Assembly (NCBI RefSeq): GCF_025153475.1
Contig: NZ_JANZXA010000010.1
Coordinates: 124,001-188,000 of the forward strand
Origin: Novosphingobium mangrovisedimenti
GTDB lineage: Bacteria > Pseudomonadota > Alphaproteobacteria > Sphingomonadales > Sphingomonadaceae
Length of the DNA stretch: 64,000 nt
Direction of reading: 5' to 3'
A model generated the notes under the pieces. It had not been told where the DNA came from. It searched no databases and was given only the letters and a program-made list of their open reading frames with translations. The translations under genes and the position numbers were made by a program. Position 1 is the stretch's first letter. Each line of letters opens with the position of its first letter. Shown here piece after piece: positions 24,405 through 33,861 of the stretch.

Positions 24405-25036
24405 GGCGAGCTCAATAGCCGCGGCTTCGCTTTGTTTCACCGCTGCCACGATCGCAATTGCGCGTCCCGTCACGCCTGACGACGCGATGCGCGCGGCCAT
24501 CCATCCTGTTGCCGACAGCACGGACATGCAGGCGTGGCTCGCGCGCGTGCCAGTCACCCCCGACTTTCCGCCCGATTTTGCCGTGACGCTGCGCGGTGAG
24601 GCGCCGGCCTTCGTCATCGAGATGAGCACGACGCCGGGATGTCTGCCTTGCGCCGACCTCTGGACCAAGCTCGCCGTGCTGCGAAGCCGTTATGGCTGGC
24701 AGATCCGCACGATCTCTGGCGAGGAGGCAATGCTGCGTTCGGGCCGGCTCGGCTTGCCCTGGGTCGGTCATCCGGTCGCATGGGTACGTCCGGTCAATGA
24801 CCCGAACCGCACCGTGCCCATTGCGATCGGCACCGATCACGCGGTCAACCTCGCGCGCAATGCCTATCTGGCTGCGAAAATGCTGACCGGCGTTCGCGTC
24901 GATGTCGGCGTACGCGCCTTGTCCAAGTTTACAGGTATCGTCGGTTTGGCCCGGCGTCCTGCATCCATCCGCTGAAGGAACCGATCATGGCGGGCCGGTC
25001 CCTCTCCCCTGTTGATTGTCCGAAAGGAAGCCCGCC

Positions 25037-26473
25037 ATGGTCAGGTTCAGCATATTCCCATCGATCCGGCGCCTGAGCGTCTCCGCACTTGCCCTGCTTG
25101 CTGCCTGCACTGCGACCGCGCCCGCCCATGCCCAGAGCTGGGCAGAGAGCTGGTTTGACAATGTGACCTACACCTCACCCGGCAGTTTCGAGGACCAGGC
25201 GCGCGGCTATGTGACCGCGGGCGGCATGTCGGGCCGTGTCGACGTTCACAACGATTACCTGATGTCGCTCACCTTGCCCAAGGTGAAAGCCGGTTGCGGC
25301 GGGATCGACATGTTCCTGGGCGGCATGTCGTTCCTCGACCCCGACTATCTCGTCCAGAAGCTGGAAAGCATCCTCCAGGCCGCGCCCGCGGTCGCCTTCC
25401 AGTATCTGCTTGAAACCCTCGACGAGAAGATGGGCAACATCATCTCGAAGATGGAAGCGGCGACCAATTTCCTCAATTCGATCCAGGTAAACGACTGCCG
25501 CCTCGCCAACCGCATGGTCCAGATCGCCAAGGGCGACGACAATATGTCCGGGATTATCGAGGAGATGACCGGTTACAAGTCGGTCAGGGAAGGTTTTGCC
25601 AAGAGCTATCAGCAATCCCGCGAGAAAATCCAGGCAAACCAGAACAACCCGACCGAGGATTTGAAGGACGCGCTCGTCAATTGCCCGGCCGAAGTCACCG
25701 ACATCTTCCGTACCGGCTCGCTCCTCGCCCATGCCGCGTCTCGGGTTGGCGCCGGCGAATGGGCGAGCGTCATGCGCGCCAGGGTCGGCGATGTCTATAT
25801 GCGCTGGGATCCGGCGGACAAGGTGCCATTGTTCTCGGCGATCCCCGCCTGTCCGCACCAGGATAACGAAAGCCCCGACGATTTTCTGAGCGGCAAGGTC
25901 CAGCGCCGCGCGCTCAATATTCCGGCGACCGGCGCCGACTGCTCGACCGACACCGGCAAGGGTGCGCTCGAGCTTGCCCGGACAAGGATGCAGTCGATCA
26001 CCACCAAGATCCGCACACGCGCAGCGCTTACCGCAGAGGAAAAGCAATTCGTCGCCAATGTCCGCACGCTCCCCGTCTATCGCATGCTCGAATGGGGCGT
26101 GCGCCAGGGCGTGCCGGACTCGGTGATTGCCGACACCGATGAACTGGTGGCGCTGACGCTGGCCTATCAGATGCTCAACGATCTGACGCGTTCGATCGAC
26201 TTCGCGGTTTTCAATGCCGAGCGCGGCGTCAGCACCGCGGGCGCGGCGGACGCGGCCGATACCAATGTCTGTCAGACCCGCATCCTCTCCAAGGGCATCG
26301 AGCAGCTGCGCGACCTGCGCGAGGAAGTGCTGCGCCAGCGCGCGCAGATGCGCCAGAGCTATATCGCGGCCCTCAATTCCGCCAATCTCTCTGCGAACTA
26401 TGCCGGGCTCTTGCGCCAGCGCGACCGCGACGCGCGTGACGCCAGCGGCACCGCCGCGGCCCCCAACCGTTGA
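25037..26473 (+). CDS. traH: TraH, conjugative pilus assembly protein
   Basis: The 478-residue exported protein has a signal cleaved near AHAQ. TraH motifs follow: GGMSGRVDVHNDYLMSLTLP, KAGCGGIDMFLGGMSFLDPD, then SGIIEEMTGYKSVREGF and a C-terminal coiled region. TraH is a periplasmic/outer-membrane component for pilus extension in F-type systems. The ATG at 25037 follows AAGGAAG. A TTG at 25016 would add seven residues. It lies 61 bp after the interrupted thioredoxin-like gene. The length is close to F TraH (458). Confidence 0.95.
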   Translation: MVRFSIFPSIRRLSVSALALLAACTATAPAHAQSWAESWFDNVTYTSPGSFEDQARGYVTAGGMSGRVDVHNDYLMSLTLPKVKAGCGGIDMFLGGMSFLDPDYLVQKLESILQAAPAVAFQYLLETLDEKMGNIISKMEAATNFLNSIQVNDCRLANRMVQIAKGDDNMSGIIEEMTGYKSVREGFAKSYQQSREKIQANQNNPTEDLKDALVNCPAEVTDIFRTGSLLAHAASRVGAGEWASVMRARVGDVYMRWDPADKVPLFSAIPACPHQDNESPDDFLSGKVQRRALNIPATGADCSTDTGKGALELARTRMQSITTKIRTRAALTAEEKQFVANVRTLPVYRMLEWGVRQGVPDSVIADTDELVALTLAYQMLNDLTRSIDFAVFNAERGVSTAGAADAADTNVCQTRILSKGIEQLRDLREEVLRQRAQMRQSYIAALNSANLSANYAGLLRQRDRDARDASGTAAAPNR

Positions 26474-26487
26474 GGGGGAAGACCGTC

Positions 26488-29400
26488 ATGCGCCTGGCCT
26501 TCCGCGCCCTTCCCGCCCTGCTGCTGGCTTTCGCCGCGACACCCGCCCTGGCGGTCGATACCAGCTTCTATACCTATGACGGCTTCGGCGAGACGGTGGA
26601 CGCATTCCGCATGGTCTCCCTGATCTTCGCCGACCCGCGCTACGAGACGCTGGTGATGATCATCGCGGTGGCCGGCATCGCACTTGGTGCGGTGATCGCC
26701 AGCGTGCGCGGCTCCGGCATGGGGCTCGTCGCCTTCGGCTTCCAGATCCTCGTCGGGGTCGGCCTCTTCGTCGGGCTCGTCTCGACCACGGGCACGGTCC
26801 ATGTCTACGACAAGGTCCGAAACGCCTATCAGCCGGTCGGCGGGGTGCCCAATCTTCTCGTGCTGGTCGCCGGCGTCACCAATCTCATGGAACGCTCGCT
26901 CGCCGAGGCGATCGACGACAATACGATCGATCCGGGCGCCAAGCTGGAATTCGGCGCGGGCGGACACAGCTTCGACTTGTTCCTGAACGCCGTCTCGCCG
27001 CGCGGCCCGATGACCGACAGTTTCCTGGACGCGACGATCAAGGACTATGTGCGGCAATGCTATCCCGTCGCGCGGGTCTCGCCCGCCTATGGCGTGGACG
27101 ACGACCAGTTGTTCCGGACCACCACCGACCTGCCCGCTTCCTTCGCGGCGATGGCGGGCCCCGCTACCTTCAGCACCGTCTACACCGCAGCCGACAAGGG
27201 CGGCACCACCGTCAGTTGCCAGGAGGCCTGGGACAATATCCGGTCGCGCCTCGCCGAGCCCACGCTGTTCGATGGCTACACGACACAGGTCTGCCAGCGC
27301 ACAGGCTATGACGTTACCAATCCGTCCCAACTCGCGCGCTGCCGCTCACACCTTGGCGAGATGGGCCAGATCATGATGGGAACGCCGCTCTCACTGCAGA
27401 CGTTCATGACCGATATATTGCTCGGAAACACGGTTGGCGACGTGCTGTTCGAGGACAGCCCGGCCTCGGCGGCGCGGGTCATGGCAAACCGGGCGATCGT
27501 CTCCAACGGACTTGCCACCATGTCGGTCGCCAACGAATGGCTGCCGACGATCCGCGCGACCGTGTTCGGCATCATGCTGTTCATGGTGCCGATCGCGCTG
27601 CTGTTCATCCTCACCCCGATCAACTTGCGCGTCGCGAGCTTCGCGCTGGGACTCTTCGTCTTCGTCGCGCTCTGGGGCGTCATCGATGCCGGCATCTACC
27701 AGCTGACGCTGGGTCGGGCGATGGACGTGCTCGCCGAGATGCGCTCGAACGCGGTGGCGGCCAATGCCTGGATGCTTGCACCCTCCTCGGCGATGAAGGC
27801 GCTGGCGATCTTCGGAACCTTCCGCACGGCAGCCGCCGGCCTCGCCGGCGCCTTCGTCTTCACCGTGTTCCGCTTTTCGGGCAATGTCTTCACCAGCTTC
27901 ACCGGCAGCGCGCTGCAGGCGCAGGGGCTCGGCACCGCCGCCGCCGCGCCGCTCGCCACGCGCGAGGGCTACGCCTCCGCGCTGGAATCGCAGGCTTCCG
28001 CCGCGGGTACGATGGCAAGGCGTAGCGCGGCATCGAGCTTCGGCGACTTTGGCGAGCGCGCGACCTTCGGTGCCAACCGCGCATTCGGGGCAGCTTCTGG
28101 CGTACTCGGCGAACAAGGCGGCGGTGTACCGGGCGTTCCGGCCTTCGGCATGGGCGGGATCGATGCCGCGCGCGAGCTCGGCGGGCTTGCCCCTGTGCTC
28201 AATGGCAAAGATTTGAGCGATCCAACTGTCGCGCGCGCCGTGCGCGCCAATGCCATCACGGCGGCGATCCACAATTTTGCCGAAAGGGATGCCCTGCGTG
28301 GCTTGGGCACTGGCTATTTTGGTTCGGGTCAGGCCGGAGAGAAGGCCTTTGCCTCTTTCGCGCAGAACATGGTGCAGTGGAAAGCGTTCGGCGACGAGCG
28401 CGCCTATGCGATGATGTTCCAGGGCGCCGCGCGGCACTTTGAGCGCGGCGGCTATTCGAAGGCGGATGCCGAGCTGAAGGCGTCGGGGGTGATCGGTGAC
28501 GCTGGCGCCGATCCGACCTTCGCCAAGCTCATCGCCAACACTTACGATCAGGAGCAGATGCTCAGGAACGACCTCACCGGGGCTGAGGTCCAGGTCGGAG
28601 CGATGGAAGGGCGCCGAGACTATGCCGGGGACCGTGTTTCCGAGACCGAGCGGCGCAATGTCGCAACCGAACAGGCCTGGCGCACGGGCGGTAATGAGGG
28701 GCAGCGCAGTGCAGCCGGTATGCTCGGTTTGTCACTCGACGAGACAAGCCGGCGCACCTCGTTCATCAATGCACTCTCGGGCGAGGCACGCTCGTCGGCC
28801 ATTTCGCAGCTCTCCCGCTCGACAGGGCGCAACGAAGCACAGGTCGTGCGAGCCCTCGAAACCTACAATGCCGCGGTTCAGCTCGGCACCGCCGATGGCG
28901 CGACCGCCGAAGCAGGCCGCGAAGGCACCAGCATCTATGGCCGCACACGTGAGGCGGCGGGCTATGATTTTGCTGAGCGTACAGGCAAGCTTGACGCCCA
29001 GCGCGAGGCGGGAACCGGCGGCACGCGCAGCGCCGCGCGCATCGGCGAGGAGCGCCGCCAGTCGGAGAACTTCGGCTTTGCCGAGGGTGCGGCTGCGGCC
29101 GGGATTTCGACACGGGAAGCCGCGCGGCTTGACAGCTTCATCCAGGCGCTGAGCCGCACGGCCGGCAACCAGACCGACATGGCTGAAGGGGGAGCCGGTG
29201 GGATCGCCGATCGTGCGCGCAATGAGCGCATGACCCGCATTGTCGACAACGAGCGCTTGACCCGCATGCAGGGTCTGCTCCGCGAGCACGGCATTAATCT
29301 CACCAAGCGCCAGATCGCGATGGACCAGAATGGTGATCTCAATCTCAACGTCACCCCGGAAACCGCCGCGCAAATGTGGAAAGGTGGTCTCATCAACGAG

Positions 29401-30228
29401 AGTCAATTGGGCGCCGTCGCCAATGGCGGGTCAGCGCGGTTCAGCTTCGCTCACAACGATCTGCTGGTATCGAGCAGCACGGGTTTCCAGCGTTCGGCGC
29501 GGAGCGACACCAGCACGCGGTTCGAGGCGGGCAAGCAGGCCGGACCCGACACGATCGAGAGCTTCATGGGCGGTGGCAAGGAAGGCCAAGCCGCCATGGC
29601 GAATTGGCTGCGCGGCGGGTTCGAAATGGATCGGCGCGGCAACTGGCGATTGAAGCCTCAGGTCGCCGACACGCTGCAGCGCGATGTTCAGGCGATCATG
29701 GCGCAGACCGGGTGGACGCGAAATATCGCACGGCGCGCGGAAGACAGCACATCGATGGGAACGGATGCCGGTGCTTCAATATCTGCGTCTGCCAGTCGTG
29801 CCGCTCCCGCCAAGGCAAGGCCTAATGCAGGGAAGCAATCGGGCAGTTCTGTAGCCGGCGGGGCTGGGGTAAACTTGGGTTTTGAAAGCTCCGATCGCGG
29901 GACCACTTCGGAAACCGCCAACGCCAATATCGACATCGTGAACTACGACGTGCGTGAAGCGATTGCCGCAGCGGAGCGAGCGGCCTCGCGCTCCGACAGT
30001 CCGGCGGATGCGTTCTCGCGCGCGTTGAGTCGTCAAATTCTGGGACCGAGCGGACTGCGCAATCGCTATCTGGAACAGGCTGATTCAGGTCGTGGTACTG
30101 CAGACGTCACTGGACCGCTGACGTCAATCGAACAATCATCCGTTCTCAAGACCGGACGGTTCTCAGATGATTTGGCAAACGGTCCGTTTGACGGTGATCC
30201 GACCTTCAAGGAACGTCGCGACAAATAA
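26488..30228 (+). CDS. traG: TraG, mating-pair stabilisation and pilus assembly protein
   Basis: The 1246-residue protein starts with a leader (cleavage near ALA) and an N-terminal region with several membrane helices: LVMIIAVAGIALGAVIASV, LVAFGFQILVGVGLFVGLV, then a second cluster near residues 350-480 (VFGIMLFMVPIALLFILTP). The remaining 700 residues form a long Ala/Arg/Glu-rich, coiled tail with Gly/Ser-rich end. This is the TraG layout: the N-part assists pilus assembly and the C-part stabilises mating pairs and affects entry exclusion. It is longer than F TraG (938). It is the last gene of the tra operon and ends 4 bp from a convergent membrane protein gene. Confidence 0.93.
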   Translation: MRLAFRALPALLLAFAATPALAVDTSFYTYDGFGETVDAFRMVSLIFADPRYETLVMIIAVAGIALGAVIASVRGSGMGLVAFGFQILVGVGLFVGLVSTTGTVHVYDKVRNAYQPVGGVPNLLVLVAGVTNLMERSLAEAIDDNTIDPGAKLEFGAGGHSFDLFLNAVSPRGPMTDSFLDATIKDYVRQCYPVARVSPAYGVDDDQLFRTTTDLPASFAAMAGPATFSTVYTAADKGGTTVSCQEAWDNIRSRLAEPTLFDGYTTQVCQRTGYDVTNPSQLARCRSHLGEMGQIMMGTPLSLQTFMTDILLGNTVGDVLFEDSPASAARVMANRAIVSNGLATMSVANEWLPTIRATVFGIMLFMVPIALLFILTPINLRVASFALGLFVFVALWGVIDAGIYQLTLGRAMDVLAEMRSNAVAANAWMLAPSSAMKALAIFGTFRTAAAGLAGAFVFTVFRFSGNVFTSFTGSALQAQGLGTAAAAPLATREGYASALESQASAAGTMARRSAASSFGDFGERATFGANRAFGAASGVLGEQGGGVPGVPAFGMGGIDAARELGGLAPVLNGKDLSDPTVARAVRANAITAAIHNFAERDALRGLGTGYFGSGQAGEKAFASFAQNMVQWKAFGDERAYAMMFQGAARHFERGGYSKADAELKASGVIGDAGADPTFAKLIANTYDQEQMLRNDLTGAEVQVGAMEGRRDYAGDRVSETERRNVATEQAWRTGGNEGQRSAAGMLGLSLDETSRRTSFINALSGEARSSAISQLSRSTGRNEAQVVRALETYNAAVQLGTADGATAEAGREGTSIYGRTREAAGYDFAERTGKLDAQREAGTGGTRSAARIGEERRQSENFGFAEGAAAAGISTREAARLDSFIQALSRTAGNQTDMAEGGAGGIADRARNERMTRIVDNERLTRMQGLLREHGINLTKRQIAMDQNGDLNLNVTPETAAQMWKGGLINESQLGAVANGGSARFSFAHNDLLVSSSTGFQRSARSDTSTRFEAGKQAGPDTIESFMGGGKEGQAAMANWLRGGFEMDRRGNWRLKPQVADTLQRDVQAIMAQTGWTRNIARRAEDSTSMGTDAGASISASASRAAPAKARPNAGKQSGSSVAGGAGVNLGFESSDRGTTSETANANIDIVNYDVREAIAAAERAASRSDSPADAFSRALSRQILGPSGLRNRYLEQADSGRGTADVTGPLTSIEQSSVLKTGRFSDDLANGPFDGDPTFKERRDK

Positions 30229-30232
30229 GGGA

Positions 30233-30766
30233 TCAGGGGGTGCCGTCGACGCGCCTCCAGTGAAGCGCTCCTGAGCGTGGATCAAGCGGGTCAGCATAGG
30301 GATCACGCATTCCGCCCACCGAGCGTTTCGGAAACATCTGCTCATGTGTCGGCTCGACAAATTCCCAATCGCTCCACTCAAACCTGGCCCTCGCGAAGCC
30401 GAGGCCAAGCACCATGAGCGCCAGCGGTGGGAAGAAGGCGACGTTCAGAAGACCGCCGAGCGCGCTGGAATAGAATTGGTCCAAAATGGAGGAATAGATC
30501 GAACCGGCTTTTCCCAGCCAATAGATGGCAATACCGGCCCACCAAAGTTTTGCGTACCAGGGGCGCCACAGCCAGACAGACGCGCGCGGGCGCTCGCTCG
30601 CATGCGCGACCATCTCAGCTTCAGTTTCGACCGGTTCGATAGGAGTGTCCACGATCGTATCCCTTCCGGCCGGAAAGCTAGCATATCCGCCGGAGATGGG
30701 GAAACGAGGATTTGACGTGTCGAGGTGGAATTGGTGTCCCATGATCTTGCTCACAACAGATACCAT
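30233..30766 (-). CDS. Two-TM membrane protein convergent with traG
   Basis: The 177-residue protein starts at the ATG at 30766, preceded by a long G-rich ribosome binding site (GGGAGGGAGGGGG). A polar N-terminus is followed by a Trp-rich membrane region (VWLWRPWYAKLWWAGIAIYW) and a second helix (ALGGLLNVAFFPPLALMVLG), then an acidic tail (FEWSDWEFVEPTHEQMF). I do not recognise a family. Its stop codon lies 4 bp from the traG stop, so the transcripts converge. Position beside traG, where F carries its exclusion gene, makes a surface- or entry-exclusion role possible but unproven. Confidence 0.65.
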   Translation of the reverse strand: MVSVVSKIMGHQFHLDTSNPRFPISGGYASFPAGRDTIVDTPIEPVETEAEMVAHASERPRASVWLWRPWYAKLWWAGIAIYWLGKAGSIYSSILDQFYSSALGGLLNVAFFPPLALMVLGLGFARARFEWSDWEFVEPTHEQMFPKRSVGGMRDPYADPLDPRSGALHWRRVDGTP

Positions 30767-30882
30767 CCCCCTCCCTCCCCCCTTCAAATCCATTACCAGG
30801 ACAATGGGTTCTAGTCCGTCGGCGCTGGATCCGAGGGGAGCGCGCATACCAAGGTTCTGTGAGGGCCCGATACGAGCAACTA

Positions 30883-31308
30883 TCAGCCTGTTGCGGTGGC
30901 AGGCTTGTGAAGTGTTTCAAAAATAAATTGCGCTGTGCAGCTGATCAGCAGGAAACCGGTGAGGGACTCAATTCCCGCAAGAGCGCGAACGTGTCCGGTC
31001 GGATAGATGTCGCCAAGGCCAAGTGTCGTGATGTTGACCAACGAAAAATAAAAGAGATCCATCCAGTTCTCACCTGGCGTATGGACGAATCCGCCCAGCC
31101 CCAGACTGTGACTCCATTTGAAGCCAGCAGCGAATTCGAGAGCAATGAGCAGATGGCTCATAAGGACGATGAGATAGGCGGCACTGAATCTCAGTGGACG
31201 CACAGCGCTTCCGCCGTAGGTCATGCGCGCAAGAGCCAGCATACCGATGTGTAGCCAAATGGCTCCAAGAAACAGGAGAACCCCGATGACGATCGCAACA
31301 ATCATCAT
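30883..31308 (-). CDS. Two-TM potassium-type ion channel
   Basis: The 141-residue membrane protein has an outer helix (MIVAIVIGVLLFLGAIWLHI), a second hydrophobic segment (FSAAYLIVLMSHLLIALEF), a pore loop with the selectivity-filter-like sequence TTLGLGD (residues 94-100), and a last helix (IESLTGFLLISCTAQFIFET). This is the ion_trans_2/KcsA-type pore; the filter LGLGD is a variant of VGYGD. It overlaps the permease upstream by 4 bp (ATGA), so the two are co-translated. A longer upstream frame overlaps the permease and is not protein-like. Likely a cation channel of the inner membrane. Confidence 0.82.
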   Translation of the reverse strand: MMIVAIVIGVLLFLGAIWLHIGMLALARMTYGGSAVRPLRFSAAYLIVLMSHLLIALEFAAGFKWSHSLGLGGFVHTPGENWMDLFYFSLVNITTLGLGDIYPTGHVRALAGIESLTGFLLISCTAQFIFETLHKPATATG

Positions 31309-32693
31309 TTCGGCCCTCGTTTTGCTGTTTGGTGCGAATGGGGGGCACGATCGTGCGCCGGGGAATGTCTTCCGCGCGAGAGAAACATAGCCTCTCCTGC
31401 GAATGCTGCGGCAATGCCCACGGCCGCATACGCAACGATCGCTGGATCGGTCTGCAGCTTGGCAATCGTGAACGCGATCAGCACGACGAAATCGGCGGCC
31501 AGTGCGGCAAGCAGGACCGTCGCCCTCGCACCGACCTCTCGGCGCAGGTGACGAAAAACGCCCCAATGAACCAACATGTCCATCACCAGGTAAAAGAAGG
31601 CACCGAGCGCGGCGATACGTGAGAGATCAAAGAGCACCGCAAGCGTTCCGGCCACTACGACCGTATAGATCAGGAGGTGACTGCGCAGGCTCCCGCTCAT
31701 GCCGAAGTGGCTGTGCGGGATCATTTTCATTTCCGTCAGCATCGTGAGCATCCGTGACACGGCGAAAACACTGGCGATGACGCCGGACGTTGTCGCAGCC
31801 AATGCGATGGCGATGGTAAAATAGAATCCTATCCGGCCAAGTGCAGGCTCCGCAGCTGCGGCGAGCGAGTAATCGCGGGCATCGATGATGGCGTTGATAC
31901 TCAGGCTCGATCCGACAGCGATGGCGACAAGCAGATAGGTCACCACGCAGATGCCGATCGCGATCATGATCGTGCGACCGACATTTCGATGCGGATCGAC
32001 GATTTCTCCGCCGCTGTTGGTGATCGTCGTGAAGCCCTTGAAGGCAAGAATCGAAAACGCAACCGACGCCACGAAATCCACGGGGCCACCGGTCATCGCC
32101 TCGCCAGAAAATGCGCCGGAGGTGAGACCGCTCGCCCAGATCGCTGCCACGGCAAAGATGACGATCCCGCCAATCTTTATGATCGACATGACCAGGGAGA
32201 ACGCACTGACGGAGCGATTACCCGATGCGTTTATCGCGTAGGCCAGGACAATCAGGCCGAGCGCCAGAAGGGACAGCAGTAACCCGCTACTCTCCATGTC
32301 GAAAGGACGCAATGCGTAGGTCGCGAAGGTCCGAGCCACGAGGCTTTCATTGATGACCATCGAAAGCGCCATAAGCAAAGATGCGGAAGCGGCGACGGTC
32401 CCGGGGCCATATGCCTTGTTCAGGATCATGGCGATGCCGCCCGAAGACGGCCAGGCGTTCGACATCTTGATGTAGCTGTAGGCCGCGAGCGCCGTTACAG
32501 CGGCGCCCACGATGAACGAGAGCGGAAAAAGCGGTCCGGCAAGCTGCGCGATCTGTCCGGTCAATGCGAAAATACCCGCGCCGATCATGACGCCGGTTCC
32601 CATCGCGACCGCGCCGCTCAGGGTGATGCTATTCTTGTCCGTAGCTTTGTTCGTGGCGTCCTTTTCCTGTGCCTGGAGATGATGGTTCTGCAA
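31305..32693 (-). CDS. APC-superfamily amino acid/polyamine permease
   Basis: The 462-residue protein has about twelve membrane helices and APC signatures: VAMGTGVMIGAGIFALTGQI near the N-terminus (unwound TM1 GxG motif), KMSNAWPSSGGIAMILNKAY, then AFSILAFKGFTTITNSGGEI and DPHRNVGRTIMIAIGICVV. The C-terminal tail is His/Arg-rich. It would import an amino acid or amine by ion symport. It sits downstream of copB, after a strong hairpin, and is translationally coupled to the ion channel. The substrate is not evident. A degenerate fragment of a similar permease lies at 59576-59722. Confidence 0.88.
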   Translation of the reverse strand: MQNHHLQAQEKDATNKATDKNSITLSGAVAMGTGVMIGAGIFALTGQIAQLAGPLFPLSFIVGAAVTALAAYSYIKMSNAWPSSGGIAMILNKAYGPGTVAASASLLMALSMVINESLVARTFATYALRPFDMESSGLLLSLLALGLIVLAYAINASGNRSVSAFSLVMSIIKIGGIVIFAVAAIWASGLTSGAFSGEAMTGGPVDFVASVAFSILAFKGFTTITNSGGEIVDPHRNVGRTIMIAIGICVVTYLLVAIAVGSSLSINAIIDARDYSLAAAAEPALGRIGFYFTIAIALAATTSGVIASVFAVSRMLTMLTEMKMIPHSHFGMSGSLRSHLLIYTVVVAGTLAVLFDLSRIAALGAFFYLVMDMLVHWGVFRHLRREVGARATVLLAALAADFVVLIAFTIAKLQTDPAIVAYAAVGIAAAFAGEAMFLSRGRHSPAHDRAPHSHQTAKRGPK

Positions 32694-32764
32694 CTATTCG
32701 CTCCTTCCGGGTGGCCTTGCGAACCAGCCCTTTGGCATCATCGCACGATCAGAATGCCGACTGT

Positions 32765-32800
32765 ACCTGCCCTGGAGCCAATTTGTGCTCCAGGGCAGGT
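32765..32800 (-). terminator. Strong hairpin after copB
   Basis: A perfect 14-bp inverted repeat (ACCTGCCCTGGAGC and GCTCCAGGGCAGGT) encloses an 8-base loop, about 20 bp beyond the copB stop on the minus strand. There is no clear T-run on either side, so termination may be incomplete. It separates the copAB unit from the permease-channel pair. Confidence 0.65.
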
Positions 32801-32820
32801 GCATATCGTATCGACTGCAT

Positions 32821-33861
32821 TCAGAACCAGAACCGAACACCGGCCACGAAGTTGGTGACGCTCGGGTTCTCTCCCGCGGCGCGGGCATAATCGGCGCTGG
32901 TGCCGACCTTCCATTCCTGCGCGATGCCGATGTAGGGGGCAAACTCGCGTCTGAATTCGTAGCGCAGGCGCAGCCCTGCCTCAATACGATCGACACCACC
33001 TCCGATACCCAGTTCCGGAATGTCCTGAGCCGCAAGATTGATCTCCGCGCGGGGCTGCAGGATCAGTCGCTGGGTGATGCGCTGATCCAGTTCAGCCTGA
33101 ACCCTGGCCGTGACATCGCCCTTATTTGAAACGAAAGCCGTGGCCTCGATGTCGAACAGGTAGGGCGCCAGGCCCTGCACGCCGATGGCGGCATAGGTTC
33201 GCGAAGGCCCCACAAGGTCCTGACGAACACCGGCCTGGAGATCCCACCGCGGCCCGATGGCGTGGCTCCACAGGGCCTGGACTTCGGCTCGCTCCGGCTT
33301 TTTGCCGAAATTGCCCTCGCCTTCGCTCTTGAACCAAAGCTTGTCGATATGGCCGCCATAGGCGCCCTGAACATCCCAGGTATAACCATCCTTGCCCTTG
33401 CGGGCACGGTACTCTGCGCGGTCGGCCATGAACCAGAAGACCGGCAATCCGCTCACTTCGCGAACTACGTGCGCCCGCGATGCCGCCATCACGTCGGCCC
33501 CGACATACTGGTCAGCCGCAAAGGCCGGACCGGAGAAGGCCTCAGGCGGCGGCGGTGACTGGGGGATATCATCGGAGGACACCGGGGCAGAATTGCCATG
33601 GCTCATGTCCATGTCGTGCCCCATCTGCATATGGTCCATCGTTCCGTGATCCATCGAGCCATTCATCATCGAATGATCCATGCCCCCGGGCATCTTCTTC
33701 GTGTCACTTGACGCGGGGGCGCTTGGCGTGCCGGCGCTGCTGTCTGATGGATCGGCAGGCTTCTGCGTGGATGCTTGCGGATGATGGCCGGCGTGATCCG
33801 CCTGATCCTGCGCGAAAGCGGGACTGGCGACCAGCAGCGGGAGAGCGAGAAGGTATTTCAC
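32821..33861 (-). CDS. copB: CopB, copper resistance outer-membrane protein
   Basis: The 346-residue exported protein (signal MKYLLALPLLVASPAFA) has a Met/His-rich N-terminal region (MDHSMMNGSMDHGTMDHMQM), expected to bind copper. A beta-barrel domain of the CopB family follows (VSGLPVFWFMADRAEYRARK, then IGPRWDLQAGVRQDLVGPSR and a C-terminal aromatic WF end). CopB sits in the outer membrane and works with the periplasmic oxidase CopA. It overlaps copA by 4 bp (ATGA), so the two are one translational unit. Confidence 0.95.
   Translation of the reverse strand: MKYLLALPLLVASPAFAQDQADHAGHHPQASTQKPADPSDSSAGTPSAPASSDTKKMPGGMDHSMMNGSMDHGTMDHMQMGHDMDMSHGNSAPVSSDDIPQSPPPPEAFSGPAFAADQYVGADVMAASRAHVVREVSGLPVFWFMADRAEYRARKGKDGYTWDVQGAYGGHIDKLWFKSEGEGNFGKKPERAEVQALWSHAIGPRWDLQAGVRQDLVGPSRTYAAIGVQGLAPYLFDIEATAFVSNKGDVTARVQAELDQRITQRLILQPRAEINLAAQDIPELGIGGGVDRIEAGLRLRYEFRREFAPYIGIAQEWKVGTSADYARAAGENPSVTNFVAGVRFWF

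Larger units (their letters stand above)
23659..24975 (+). pseudogene. Thioredoxin-like tra gene interrupted by a toxin-antitoxin module
   Basis: The start codon is in ATGA overlap with traF, as expected for an operon gene, and the first eight codons (MTAIPTRK) look original. From about 23683 to 24405 the frame runs antisense through a PIN toxin and antitoxin. From 24406 it resumes with a signal-peptide core (ASSIAAASLCFTAATIAIA) and a thioredoxin-like domain (FVIEMSTTPGCLPCADLW, then GLPWVGHPVAWVRP). The insert length is a multiple of three with no stop, so a 438-residue fusion is still theoretically translatable. Joining codon 8 to KASSIAA would restore a normal exported protein of about 197 residues. 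The native function is probably a transfer-associated redox protein. Confidence 0.75.
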
